A DNA stretch of 64,000 bases from Streptomyces fuscichromogenes (GTDB taxonomy: Bacteria; Actinomycetota; Actinomycetes; Streptomycetales; Streptomycetaceae). Made by a program: the position numbers and the translations under genes. A model generated the notes under the pieces. That model saw only the letters and a list, made by a program, of their open reading frames with translations, was not told the DNA's origin and ran no database searches. Every line of letters begins with the position of its first letter. The first letter of the stretch is position 1. The DNA lies in the NCBI RefSeq assembly GCF_014645815.1, contig NZ_BMML01000022.1:62001-126000 (forward strand). The letters run 5' to 3'. Shown here piece after piece: positions 1-31,847 of this stretch.

Positions 1-616
1 GCTCTCGGGCGGCCAGCGTCAACGCGTCGCCGTCGCCCGCGCGCTCGCCGTCGATCCGGCGGTGCTCATCGCCGACGAGGTCACCTCGGCTCTCGACGTG
101 TCGGTCCGGGCGGCGCTGCTCACGATGCTCCGGGATCTGCAGCGCCGCATGGGCTTCGCCATGCTGTTCATCAGCCATGACCTCGCCGCCGTCCGCCATG
201 TGTCGGACGCCGTCGCCGTGATGTACCTCGGCCGGATCGTGGAGATCGCCGCCGCCGAGAGCCTGCTGAGCGGCCCACGGCATCCCTACACCCGGACGCT
301 GCTGTCGGCCGTGCCGAGTCTGCACGCCGGCAGACGCCCGGCCGGGGAGCCCCTTCTCGCCGGTGAGGTGCCCGACCCCGCCGCGCCGCCGGCCGGCTGC
401 CGCTTCCATCCGCGCTGCCCCGTCGGACCGGACCGGCATCCCGGACGCGACGTCTGCGCCGTACGGGACCCGCAGCGGGAGGCGACCGGTCGGCCGCACC
501 GCGCCGCCTGCCACTTCCCGTACGGCACGGACGACCGCCCGCCCGAGGCCCGTCACGTTCCACCGGACGGCGACGGTGACCGGACTCCGCGAACCCCCGA
601 GGACCTGCCGTCATGA
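1..616 (+). CDS. Oligopeptide/dipeptide-type ABC transporter ATPase, C-terminal part
   Basis: The N-terminus lies off the left edge; the reading frame is open from base 2. The visible part starts inside the ABC signature (LSGGQRQRV), followed by Walker B and its glutamate (VLIADEVTSALD) and the H-loop (FISHD). After the nucleotide-binding domain comes the peptide-transporter C-terminal extension, recognisable by HPYTRTLLSAVP and the CRFHPRCP cysteine motif, which is typical of DppD/DppF/OppD/OppF ATPases. It would energise uptake of peptides or similar solutes at the inner face of the membrane. Its TGA overlaps the next start codon (ATGA), so it is translationally coupled to the FAD oxidoreductase and probably imports that enzyme's substrate (inference). 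The permeases and binding protein are not in the window. Confidence 0.9.
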   Translation, partial: LSGGQRQRVAVARALAVDPAVLIADEVTSALDVSVRAALLTMLRDLQRRMGFAMLFISHDLAAVRHVSDAVAVMYLGRIVEIAAAESLLSGPRHPYTRTLLSAVPSLHAGRRPAGEPLLAGEVPDPAAPPAGCRFHPRCPVGPDRHPGRDVCAVRDPQREATGRPHRAACHFPYGTDDRPPEARHVPPDGDGDRTPRTPEDLPS

Positions 617-1971
617 CGGCCGGGGAGACGGCCGCGCCTCCGTCCGGCGCGGACGCGGTCGTCGTGGGGGCCGGTGTGATCGGTGCCGCGGTGGCACTGG
701 AACTGGCTCGCACCGGGAGGCGCGTGGTGGTCGTCGACAAGTCCGGCGGCGTCGGCCACGGATCCACCAGCGCGTCGAGCGCGGTCATCCGTTTCAACTA
801 CTCCACCTGGGACGGTGTCGCCACCGCATGGGAGTCCCGGCACTGCTGGGCACGCTGGGCGGAGCACCTGGGCACCGTGCGCGGCCCCGGTCAGGCGGCG
901 TTCCGGCGGACCGGAGGGGTACTCCTCGACGCACCGGGCTCCGGGGCGTCGGAGGTCGTCGCGCTGTTCGAGCGTGCCGGTGTGCCCTACGAGCGCTGGG
1001 ACGCGGCGACGCTGCGGAACCGGATCCCCGGGATCGACACGGGTCGCTACGGGCCTCCCAGGTCCCTGCTCGACGATGCCTTCTTCCGCGGCCCCGAGGG
1101 TGAACTCGGTGCGCTGTTCACACCCGACGCGGGCTTCGTCGACGATCCACAGCTCGCCGCACAGAACCTCGCGGACGCGGCGGCCCGCCTCGGGGCGCGG
1201 TTCCTCTTCCACCGCGCGGTCGTCGGTGTCCTGCGTCGCGAGGACCGGGTGGCCGGCGTCCGGCTCGCCGACGGCACCGCGATCGCGGCGCCGGTGGTGG
1301 TCAACGCCGCCGGGCCCTGGTCCGGAGCGTTCAACCGGCTGGCCGGGGTCGGGGCCGAGTTCACCGTCGGAGTGCGCCCGCTGCGCCAGGAGGTCCATCA
1401 GGTGGCCGCACCGGTCGGCCGGCGTGACACCGGCTCGTCGGGACCGGGCGGCGCCGGGACCACGCTCGGCCCGATCGTGGCCGATGTCGACCTCGGGACC
1501 TATCTGCGCCCCTCCGGAGGGCATCTCCTCATCGGCAGTACGCTTCCCGCCTGCGACCCCAGGGAGTGGCTCGACGATCCCGACGCGTGCAACCCGCACC
1601 CGACGCCCGCCCGGTTCGAGACCCAGGTGACCAGGGCCGCACGCCGCTTCCCGCTCCTCGGGGTCCCGAACCGGCCGGCCGGCGTCGCCGGTGTCTACGA
1701 CGCCGCGGACGACTGGTCCCCCATCTACGACCGCACCGATCTGGCCGGTTTCTACGTCGCGATGGGCACGAGCGGCAACCAGTTCAAGAACGCTCCGCTG
1801 GCGGGCCGGTTCCTCGCCACCCTGGTCGACCGGATCGAGGCCGGCCACGACCACGACCGCGATCCGCTGCGGTACACGGGGGAACACACCGGCCTCGTCG
1901 TCGACCTGGGTGCCTTCTCCCGCAGACGGCCCCTGGCCGAGGGCGCCGCCGCCCAGAGCGTCCTGGGCTGA
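613..1971 (+). CDS. FAD-dependent amine/amino-acid oxidoreductase (DAO family)
   Basis: A 452-residue protein. The N-terminal dinucleotide-binding fold is clear: VVVGAGVIGAAVALELA (residues about 17-33) gives GxGxxG, with an acidic residue at the end of strand 2 (VVVDKS). The middle and end match the DAO superfamily (sarcosine or dimethylglycine oxidase, glycine oxidase), including a C-terminal GFYVAMGTSGNQFKNAP flavin-contact segment. Family members oxidise secondary or primary amines, passing electrons to oxygen or a carrier. The start ATG overlaps the stop of the upstream ABC ATPase. A substrate cannot be read from the sequence. It converges on the leftward NRPS operon and need not belong to it. 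Confidence 0.85.
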   Translation: MTAGETAAPPSGADAVVVGAGVIGAAVALELARTGRRVVVVDKSGGVGHGSTSASSAVIRFNYSTWDGVATAWESRHCWARWAEHLGTVRGPGQAAFRRTGGVLLDAPGSGASEVVALFERAGVPYERWDAATLRNRIPGIDTGRYGPPRSLLDDAFFRGPEGELGALFTPDAGFVDDPQLAAQNLADAAARLGARFLFHRAVVGVLRREDRVAGVRLADGTAIAAPVVVNAAGPWSGAFNRLAGVGAEFTVGVRPLRQEVHQVAAPVGRRDTGSSGPGGAGTTLGPIVADVDLGTYLRPSGGHLLIGSTLPACDPREWLDDPDACNPHPTPARFETQVTRAARRFPLLGVPNRPAGVAGVYDAADDWSPIYDRTDLAGFYVAMGTSGNQFKNAPLAGRFLATLVDRIEAGHDHDRDPLRYTGEHTGLVVDLGAFSRRRPLAEGAAAQSVLG

Positions 1972-1986
1972 CGTACGACCTGTGCC

Positions 1987-2047
1987 GGTGCCCTCCGGCG
2001 GGTGACGTGCCGAAGGGCACCAGCCCGGCGCCGCCGGAGGCCGGGCT
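1987..2047. terminator. Two hairpins between convergent genes, probable bidirectional terminator
   Basis: The first inverted repeat pairs GGTGCCCT (1987-1994) with AGGGCACC (2014-2021). A second, tighter one pairs AGCCCGGC (2022-2029) with GCCGGGCT (2040-2047) around a 10-nt loop. They sit between the stop of the rightward FAD oxidoreductase and the stop of the leftward small gene. No T-run is present, as is common for actinomycete terminators. Confidence 0.5.
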
Positions 2048-2234
2048 ACCAGCGACCGCGTGCCGACGCCGAGCCGAGCTTGGAACTCAGCACCGAAAGA
2101 AAGGCCGGGAGCCTGGCCACCGCGGACTCGGGGACCGGGGTGACCTGGACCGTGTCCCGTACCACGTCCTGCACGACGAGTTTGTAGGTGCCGTCTTCCC
2201 GTACGAGTTCGGCGGCATAGAGCAGTTTTTCCAC
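2046..2234 (-). CDS. Small protein of unknown function, last gene of the NRPS operon
   Basis: A 62-residue ORF with a GTG start (reads MEKLLYAAELV) preceded by AAGG about 7 nt upstream. Its composition is normal for a protein (few arginines, alternating hydrophobic and charged residues, a DGTYKLVVQDVV segment that reads as beta strands), unlike the Arg/Pro-rich shadow ORFs around it. It lies 42 nt downstream of the SRPBCC gene on the same strand and ends at a terminator-like hairpin, so it is probably the promoter-distal gene of the peptide operon. I do not recognise the family and assign no function. Confidence 0.45.
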   Translation of the reverse strand: MEKLLYAAELVREDGTYKLVVQDVVRDTVQVTPVPESAVARLPAFLSVLSSKLGSASARGRW

Positions 2235-2276
2235 CAGAGGTCCTTCGGTCGTGTCGTGCGGCGGGTTCAGTCGGGT

Positions 2277-3020
2277 TCAGGAACCATTGAGCCAGGCGTC
2301 CCAGGCCTCGACGGCCGGCTTCTCCTCCGCCTCCTCGGCGAACAGGTGGTGCCCCAGCCAGATCGGCCAGTTCCAGGAACTGCCGTTGAAGAACCGGTAC
2401 AGCGCGTCCGGTCCGCGCAGGCCCAGGAAGTCGGGGCTCAGCCAGTCCACGACCACCTCCGTCGAGCCGCCGTCCGAGCCCGGGAGGTCGAGCGACAGCC
2501 GGTCGCCGACGGCGGCGTCGTCGGCGAGGCCGAGGCGCCGACGCAGAGCGGCGAAGTCGGCGGGGTCCTCGGTGCACTCGCCACGGGCGGCCCTGACGTA
2601 GACGGCGGGGCGGCCGGCGAAGTGCCTCAGGTACTCGGGAAGGGAGTGCTGGTAGAAGTCGACGTGCTTCTCCGCCGCGTCCGACTTGGTGTCCCAGTTC
2701 CAGGTGTCGTCGACGACGCCCGTGTGCACCCAGTGGATTCCCATCCGCAGGTGGCTCGTGCCGCCGTCGGCCGGTTCGATGCGGTAGGTGAGCGTGTTGG
2801 AGAACCCGCCGTCCTGGGTCGCCCGGACCGCGAAGTGGTGCGGCGGCTCCCACGCCACGACGGTGCTGTCGCCGCGCGTGGCCTTTCCGCCGACGCGCGG
2901 CTCGACCTCCATCGGGTACAGCCAGCCGAGGTTGCCGGCGCCGGTGGCGACCGCGTCCCAGACCTGTTCGGGCGTGGCGGGCAGATCCTGTTCCCGGCGG
3001 ACCTCGAACTCTCGGGCCAT
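2277..3020 (-). CDS. SRPBCC (START-like / AHSA1-type) domain protein
   Basis: The 247-residue reading starts at the ATG at 3020, chosen because AAGGAGAA lies 6-7 nt upstream; an in-frame ATG at 3044 lacks such a site. The N-terminus (VRREQDLPATPEQVWDAVAT) is the typical opening of the helix-grip SRPBCC fold, which binds hydrophobic ligands; the family includes polyketide cyclases, hydratases and AHSA1 proteins. The C-terminal 90 residues are longer than a minimal domain and contain a Trp/Phe-rich stretch (FFNGSSWNWPIW). It follows the P450 gene by 27 nt. A role in tailoring or in binding the peptide or its precursor is inference. Confidence 0.85.
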   Translation of the reverse strand: MAREFEVRREQDLPATPEQVWDAVATGAGNLGWLYPMEVEPRVGGKATRGDSTVVAWEPPHHFAVRATQDGGFSNTLTYRIEPADGGTSHLRMGIHWVHTGVVDDTWNWDTKSDAAEKHVDFYQHSLPEYLRHFAGRPAVYVRAARGECTEDPADFAALRRRLGLADDAAVGDRLSLDLPGSDGGSTEVVVDWLSPDFLGLRGPDALYRFFNGSSWNWPIWLGHHLFAEEAEEKPAVEAWDAWLNGS

Positions 3021-3047
3021 GGTCACTTCTCCTTCGTCGTTCATGGG

Positions 3048-4295
3048 TCAGTAGGTGAGCGGAAGCGCGGTGAGCCGCCGTTGCAACGGGTTGGGGCGCC
3101 AGTCGAGTACCGCGTCGTCGGCCAGCCGCAGGTGCGGGAGCCGGCGCACCAGCGTGCTCACGGCCACTTCCGCCTGGAGCTTGGCCAGCGGGCCGCCGAG
3201 GCAGAAGTGCGGGCCGTTGCCGAAGCTGAGGTGCCGGTTGCCGGGGCGGGTCAGATCGAGCAGGTCGGGGTCCTCGAACCGCTCGGGGTCCCGGTTGGTC
3301 GCGGCGAGGAACAGGTAGGCCAGCTCGCCCTCGCGCAGCGTCCGCCCGCCGATCGCGACGTCCTCGGCGGCGACCCGGACGATCGCCTGGGTCGGGGTGT
3401 CGTAGCGGGCGAGTTCCTCGACGGCGGTGCGGATCAGCGTCGGCTCGGCGCGCAGCCGGGCCAGCTGGCCGGGGTGGCGCAGCAGGGCGAGCATGCCGTT
3501 GCCGACCAGGTGGGTGGTGGTCTCGTCGCCCGCGGTGATCAGGACGAAGCAGGTGGCCAGCAGCTCGGAGTCGGTGAGGCGGTCGTCCTGCGCCTGGGTG
3601 GCGACCAGGGCGCTGATGAGGTCGTCGCCGGGGTCGGCCCGGCGGCGGCGGACGAGCCGGGCGAGGTACTCCTCGTACTGTTCGATCGCCGCCTCGGACT
3701 TGTCGATGTCCTCGCTGAGCCTGCCGAAGCGGTGGAACCACGTCTTGACCTGCGGGAGGTCCTCGGCGGGGATGCCGAACAGCTCGCAGACGACGGACAT
3801 CGGCAACGGCGAGGCGACGGCCTCGATCAGGTCCATGGCCGGCCCGGCCGCGACCGCCTCGTCGATGAGCCGGTCGACGATCCGCTGGATGCCGTCGCGC
3901 AGGGCTTCGACGCGCCGGGCGGTGAACGCCCGGTTGGCCAGCTTGCGCAGCCGGGCGTGGTCCGGCGGGTCGGTGTTGCTCATCACCCGGCCGAGCCGGT
4001 CGGTGAGCCGGCTGAAGGCCTTGAGGTCGCCGCCGAGCGCGCTGTAGGCGCGGGTCATCCGGTCCCGGTCGTTGGAGAGCCTGAGGTCGCTCAGCGCCGC
4101 CTCGACGTCGGCGTACCGGGTGAGGTACCAGATGCCCTGGGCGCTGCGGTGGACCGGGTCCTCGCGGCGCATGCGGGCGTAGAAGGGGTACGGGTCCCGG
4201 CGGGCCTCGGGCGTGAGCAGGGCCGCGGCGAGGTCGTCGGACCGGGCGAGGCCCGCGCCGGCGCGGGCCTCGTCGGCGGTGTCGGTCAGGTTCAC
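3048..4295 (-). CDS. Cytochrome P450 of the peptide cluster
   Basis: A 415-residue class I bacterial P450. The I-helix oxygen-activation motif is AGDETT, the K-helix ExxR is EELAR, and the heme loop is FGNGPHFCLGG with the proximal cysteine at about residue 365. It uses two electrons from a ferredoxin to insert oxygen into a C-H bond; no ferredoxin gene is in the window. The GTG start (reads MNLTDTADEA) lies 11 nt after the MbtH stop. The frame is open further upstream, but that would overlap the MbtH gene. Being directly downstream of NRPS-MbtH it most likely hydroxylates or cross-links a peptidyl carrier-bound amino acid or the released peptide (inference). Confidence 0.95.
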   Translation of the reverse strand: MNLTDTADEARAGAGLARSDDLAAALLTPEARRDPYPFYARMRREDPVHRSAQGIWYLTRYADVEAALSDLRLSNDRDRMTRAYSALGGDLKAFSRLTDRLGRVMSNTDPPDHARLRKLANRAFTARRVEALRDGIQRIVDRLIDEAVAAGPAMDLIEAVASPLPMSVVCELFGIPAEDLPQVKTWFHRFGRLSEDIDKSEAAIEQYEEYLARLVRRRRADPGDDLISALVATQAQDDRLTDSELLATCFVLITAGDETTTHLVGNGMLALLRHPGQLARLRAEPTLIRTAVEELARYDTPTQAIVRVAAEDVAIGGRTLREGELAYLFLAATNRDPERFEDPDLLDLTRPGNRHLSFGNGPHFCLGGPLAKLQAEVAVSTLVRRLPHLRLADDAVLDWRPNPLQRRLTALPLTY

Positions 4296-4306
4296 TGCGC
4301 GCCCTG

Positions 4307-4522
4307 CTACTGCTGGGCGTTCATGGCGTCGGCGAGGCTCCTGGGCCGCATGTCGGTCCAGGACCGCTCGACGTACTCCAGGCAGGCGGCGTGGGTGTCG
4401 GGTCCGTGCGCGACGCTCCAGCCGTCGGGGACGTCCGCGAACTGCGGCCACAGCGAGTGCTGGTTCTCGTCGTTGGTGAGCACGAGGAAGGTGCCGTTCT
4501 CGTCCTCGAAGGGGTTGGTCAT
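4307..4522 (-). CDS. MbtH-like NRPS accessory protein
   Basis: A 71-residue protein with the whole MbtH signature: MTNPFEDENG start, then NDENQHSLWPQF, PDGW, and ERSWTDMRP near the C-terminus, including the conserved tryptophans that pack against adenylation domains. MbtH proteins bind NRPS A domains and are often needed for their solubility and adenylation activity. The start lies 3 nt after the NRPS stop, and its ribosome binding site (AGGAGG) is inside the last codons of the NRPS gene, so translation is tightly linked. It almost certainly serves the adjacent seven A domains. Confidence 0.97.
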   Translation of the reverse strand: MTNPFEDENGTFLVLTNDENQHSLWPQFADVPDGWSVAHGPDTHAACLEYVERSWTDMRPRSLADAMNAQQ

Positions 4523-4525
4523 GGG

Positions 4526-28489
<23,964 letters not shown>

Positions 28490-28541
28490 GGGGGACCTCC
28501 GAGGGTGTGGGCAGGCGTGGTGGCGGGGCACGCAGGACCGC

Positions 28542-28570
28542 ACCGACCGTGGTGTCGTCACACGGTCGGT
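28542..28570. promoter_or_regulatory. Perfect 10-bp inverted repeat between exporter and NRPS genes
   Basis: ACCGACCGTG (28542-28551) and CACGGTCGGT (28561-28570) flank a 9-nt spacer in the 107-bp gap between the exporter stop (28597) and the NRPS start (28489), both leftward. It could be an operator for a dimeric regulator or a partial terminator that sets the exporter/NRPS transcript ratio. There is no T-run on the leftward side. Confidence 0.45.
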
Positions 28571-28596
28571 CGGCCGGGGGGGGACGGCTGCTGCGG

Positions 28597-30894
28597 TCAG
28601 GCGGCGGGTTCGCCGGCCTGGAGTTGCCAGAGGGATGCGTAGAGTCCGTGCCGGGCGAGGAGTTCCTCGTGGGTGCCCTGCTCGGCGAGGACGCCGCCCT
28701 TGTCCATGACGTAGATCCGGTCGGCGTGGCGGACCGTGGACAGCCGGTGGGCGATCATCAGCATGGTTCGGTCGGCCGCGAAGGCGCGGAGCGTGCGTTG
28801 GATGGCGGCCTCGGTCTCGTTGTCCACGGCGGAAGTGGCTTCGTCGAGGATCACGACCGGCGCGTTCTTGAGGATCGCGCGGGCCAGCGCGATCCGCTGT
28901 CGCTGGCCGCCGGAGAGCGCGGCACCGCGTTCGCCGATCACCGTGTCGTAGCCGTCCGGCAGCGTCGCGACGAAGGTGTGTGCCTCGGCCTTCATCGCCG
29001 CCTCGGTCACGGCCTCGTCCGATGCTCCGAAGCTGCCGTAACGGATGTTGTCGGCGACGGTGCCGTCGAAGAGGAAGGGGTCCTGGGCGACGAACCCGAT
29101 CGCGTGGCGCAGGTCGTGCCGCGACAGCTCGCGCACGTCCCGCCCGTCGAGCAGCACGCTGCCGGTGTCCGCGTTCTGGAATCGCATCAGCAGTTTGGCG
29201 ATCGTGGTCTTGCCGGAGCCGGTGGCGCCGACCAGGGCGGTGACCTGCCCGGCCGGGATGGTCATCGAGAGGTCCGCCAGCGCCGGTGGCCGGTCGGGGT
29301 AGGCGAAGGTCACCTTGTCGAGGACGATCTCCCCGCGCACCTTCCCGGCGTCGAGCGGTCCGCCGGTGCCGTTGGTCTCGACGGGGAGGGCACGCAGCCG
29401 CTGGACCCGGTCGTAGGCGGTGATCGTGCGCTGGTACTGGTCGACGATGCCGCCGAGCCGGTTCATCCGCAGCAGGACCATCTGGGGCAGCCCGATCAGC
29501 GGGCTGAACACCTCGAACGGCAGGCTGCCGTCGAGCACCGCCCGGCCGCCGATCAACAGGGTCCCGGCCATCGAACCGGTCGTACAGACCCGGACGATCT
29601 CGGCGTGGCGGATCGTGCTCCGGTCGGTGTGCCGGCTGCTGTCCTGGACCTCCTCGCTCAGCCGGTCGATGCGCTCGGCCTCGTAGTCCTCGGTGCAGAA
29701 GCTCTTGACGGTGGCACCGGCCTCCAGGGTGTTCACCAACTGGCTGTGCAGCCTGGCCCGGTGTTCGCCGGAGACGGCGTAGTCGGCCGCGACCTTGTCC
29801 TGGTAGTGGAACGACAGCCAGGCGATGACGGGGATGGGCAGGAACGCGATCCAGGCGATCTGTGGTGCCAGCACCAGGAACAGCGGCACCAGGAGGGCCA
29901 GACTGGTGCCGAGCTGCAGCAGGTCACCCGCCGAGGTGGCGAAGAAGGTGCCCAGTTGGCGGACGTCGTCGGTGAGCGCGCCGGCGATCCGGGTGGTCCG
30001 CTCGCCTTCCAGGTGCCGTAGTTCGAGGTGCTGGACGTGGCCGTACGTCCGGTTGCGCCAGTCGTGCTCGATGTCCTGGCCGAGTCGGCGCCACTGGAGG
30101 TTCGAGGCGTACGAGAGGCCCGCCACGGCGGCACAGGCGGCGGTCATCAGCCCCGCCAGCCCGAAGAGCTGGGCGGACGCGGTGGTCAGGCCGAGGCGGA
30201 CCAGCGGAGCTGCCTGCCCCTTGATGAGGACCAGTCCGGTCCAGCCGAGGAAGGTACCGAGCGCGATCTCCGAGGCCTGGCAGGCGACGGACAGGGCAAC
30301 GGCCTCGTAGAGACGGCGCCGGTGCGGTCCGACGATCTCCGCCAGGGGGTGGCGTTCGACGCCGGGCCCGGCCGCCTCCCGGGACGCGTCGCCCGTTCCG
30401 CGCCAGGCCTTCCGGAGAACGGCCGCGGTCGCCACGGCCACCCCGCCCACTGCCACCAGTTGCCTGCTCAGCGCCGACCCCTTGACCAGCGCGATCCCGG
30501 CCGCGACCCCGCCGCCGACGGCGAGCACCGGTCGCACGACCAGGCCGCGGTCCACCTGGGAGGCCGGTGCGGCCTCGGGTCGGGCCGGTGCCGGACGTCC
30601 CGCTCCGGTCGGATCCGCCGCGACCAGGGTGACGGCTCTGCGCACGATCCGGCCGACGTCCGTGGCACGCACCCGAGCATCGTGCCGGACGAGCACCCCG
30701 CCGGTGACCGGGTTGGCCCGGACCTCGGTGATCCCGGGAATGCGGCGCAGCGCGGCGGCGAGGATCTCGGCCGTCCGCGGCCGTCCGAGCACCAGCTTGA
30801 CGTCCCAGCGCTGACGGCCCGGAGTGACCGAGCGCGGACTCACGTCCCATTCAGCGGAGCGGAATCCGGCCACGGCACCCAGTAGCGATGACAT
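28597..30894 (-). CDS. ABC exporter with N-terminal HMA-like domain
   Basis: A 765-residue fused permease-ATPase (half-transporter). I chose the ATG at 30894 because AGGTGATC, matching the 16S tail, lies about 6 nt upstream; a GTG 12 nt earlier is the alternative. Residues about 25-100 (WDVKLVLGRPRT to VTGGVLVRHD) read as a ferredoxin-like HMA fold but lack the CxxC metal site. Membrane segments follow (about 180-480), then an NBD with GATGSGKTT (Walker A), LSGGQRQR (signature), VVILDEATSA (Walker B) and IAHRLST (H-loop). Sitting 107 bp upstream of the NRPS on the same strand, it probably exports the peptide and may give self-protection (inference). Confidence 0.92.
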   Translation of the reverse strand: MSSLLGAVAGFRSAEWDVSPRSVTPGRQRWDVKLVLGRPRTAEILAAALRRIPGITEVRANPVTGGVLVRHDARVRATDVGRIVRRAVTLVAADPTGAGRPAPARPEAAPASQVDRGLVVRPVLAVGGGVAAGIALVKGSALSRQLVAVGGVAVATAAVLRKAWRGTGDASREAAGPGVERHPLAEIVGPHRRRLYEAVALSVACQASEIALGTFLGWTGLVLIKGQAAPLVRLGLTTASAQLFGLAGLMTAACAAVAGLSYASNLQWRRLGQDIEHDWRNRTYGHVQHLELRHLEGERTTRIAGALTDDVRQLGTFFATSAGDLLQLGTSLALLVPLFLVLAPQIAWIAFLPIPVIAWLSFHYQDKVAADYAVSGEHRARLHSQLVNTLEAGATVKSFCTEDYEAERIDRLSEEVQDSSRHTDRSTIRHAEIVRVCTTGSMAGTLLIGGRAVLDGSLPFEVFSPLIGLPQMVLLRMNRLGGIVDQYQRTITAYDRVQRLRALPVETNGTGGPLDAGKVRGEIVLDKVTFAYPDRPPALADLSMTIPAGQVTALVGATGSGKTTIAKLLMRFQNADTGSVLLDGRDVRELSRHDLRHAIGFVAQDPFLFDGTVADNIRYGSFGASDEAVTEAAMKAEAHTFVATLPDGYDTVIGERGAALSGGQRQRIALARAILKNAPVVILDEATSAVDNETEAAIQRTLRAFAADRTMLMIAHRLSTVRHADRIYVMDKGGVLAEQGTHEELLARHGLYASLWQLQAGEPAA

Positions 30895-31109
30895 GTGTAC
30901 GATCACCTGTTTGCGGAGGTCGCGGGTAATCCGTCGGTGGGCGCGGCGGAATTCGACGCACGGCGGATCACTGCGACGGAACGGAAAGCCCGAAGGAGGG
31001 CGGAGGAGCGGCCGAAAGGGCCCACGGCCGACCGCCGCGAGGACCCGTCTCCCCAGGTCGGCGGGAAGACGCGCTCAGGCGGCGGGCCGGGCCGCGCATC
31101 AGGACATCA

Positions 31110-31424
31110 CTACGCCTTCGCGGCACCGGCGGTGGCGGTGGCACGGATCTTGGGAGTCCTGGCCTCGTCCTTCTCGCCGTGCGAGGCCGCGCCCTCGGTG
31201 GGCCGGTGGCCCTCACCGGCGGCGATCTGCGCCGCCACCATGTCGGCGGCCACCTCGACCGCGAGGTCGTGGATGTTCTCTCCGGCCTCTTGGGCCGCTT
31301 TCTTCACCTCCATGACAAGACCCACGGACGTCGTGACCACACCGCGCACCAGCGGCTTGAGGACACGCTTGGCCAGTGGCGCGACGATGAGACCGATCAG
31401 AAACGGCGGAACGACGGGCGGCAT
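31110..31424 (-). CDS. DUF5132-like small membrane protein
   Basis: A 104-residue protein with a hydrophobic N-terminus (VVPPFLIGLIVAPLAKR) and a second apolar stretch (RGVVTTSVGLVMEV), followed by an amphipathic acidic/alanine helix and a charged, disordered tail. This layout matches, from memory, actinobacterial DUF5132 proteins, which tend to occur next to HMA-like domain proteins, here the exporter 215 bp downstream on the same strand. The ATG is preceded by TTGGAGC. The function of the family is unknown to me; a membrane partner of the HMA-type exporter is a guess from context. Confidence 0.75.
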   Translation of the reverse strand: MPPVVPPFLIGLIVAPLAKRVLKPLVRGVVTTSVGLVMEVKKAAQEAGENIHDLAVEVAADMVAAQIAAGEGHRPTEGAASHGEKDEARTPKIRATATAGAAKA

Positions 31425-31847
31425 GATGCTCCAACTTCTCTACGCAGACGTATGACAGGGGACCCAGGGCACTGCGCACCCCGGAGCACGCACAGCGGGG
31501 AAGGCGAAGGCACCCGTTTCCGGAATTCTCGATAATCCCGTGCCGGACTCCCGCCGGGTTGAATTCCTTGTCGATGGGGTAAACCATCCGCTCATCGATC
31601 ACGGTAGCCCAGTCATGACCATCGGGACCAAACGGTCTCGGCGGGTTTCACTCATGCGAGTGCTATCCACGTCCAGACCGCTACGGATTACAGTAGATGC
31701 ACCCACCAAGCAGAGTGCTCTTCCCATTTACTTATTACTGGTTACCGCATTCGCGTACCGAACCCGGCACGCACCGCGGTCCGGCCGTTTCACGGACGAG
31801 TGAACTCCCGGCCGGGCGCTGGCGCACCGGCTGCCGCGAACGCCAGC
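31425..31847. other. Divergent intergenic region
   Basis: It separates the leftward DUF5132-like gene from the rightward glutamine-synthetase-like gene and must hold both promoters. It is clearly more AT-rich than its surroundings, especially 31,680-31,770. Small palindromes are present, such as ACTCATGCGAGT (31650-31661). No convincing coding sequence and no promoter I would assign with confidence. Confidence 0.5.

Noticed and set aside
553..3741. A 1,062-codon minus-strand ORF across the FAD oxidoreductase and P450
   Set aside because: Arg/Pro-rich, spans genes in other frames and lacks any recognisable motif.
4295..4451. Upstream in-frame extension of the P450 gene
   Set aside because: It would overlap most of the MbtH gene, and the added residues are Arg-rich. 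The GTG at 4295 gives a normal P450 length.
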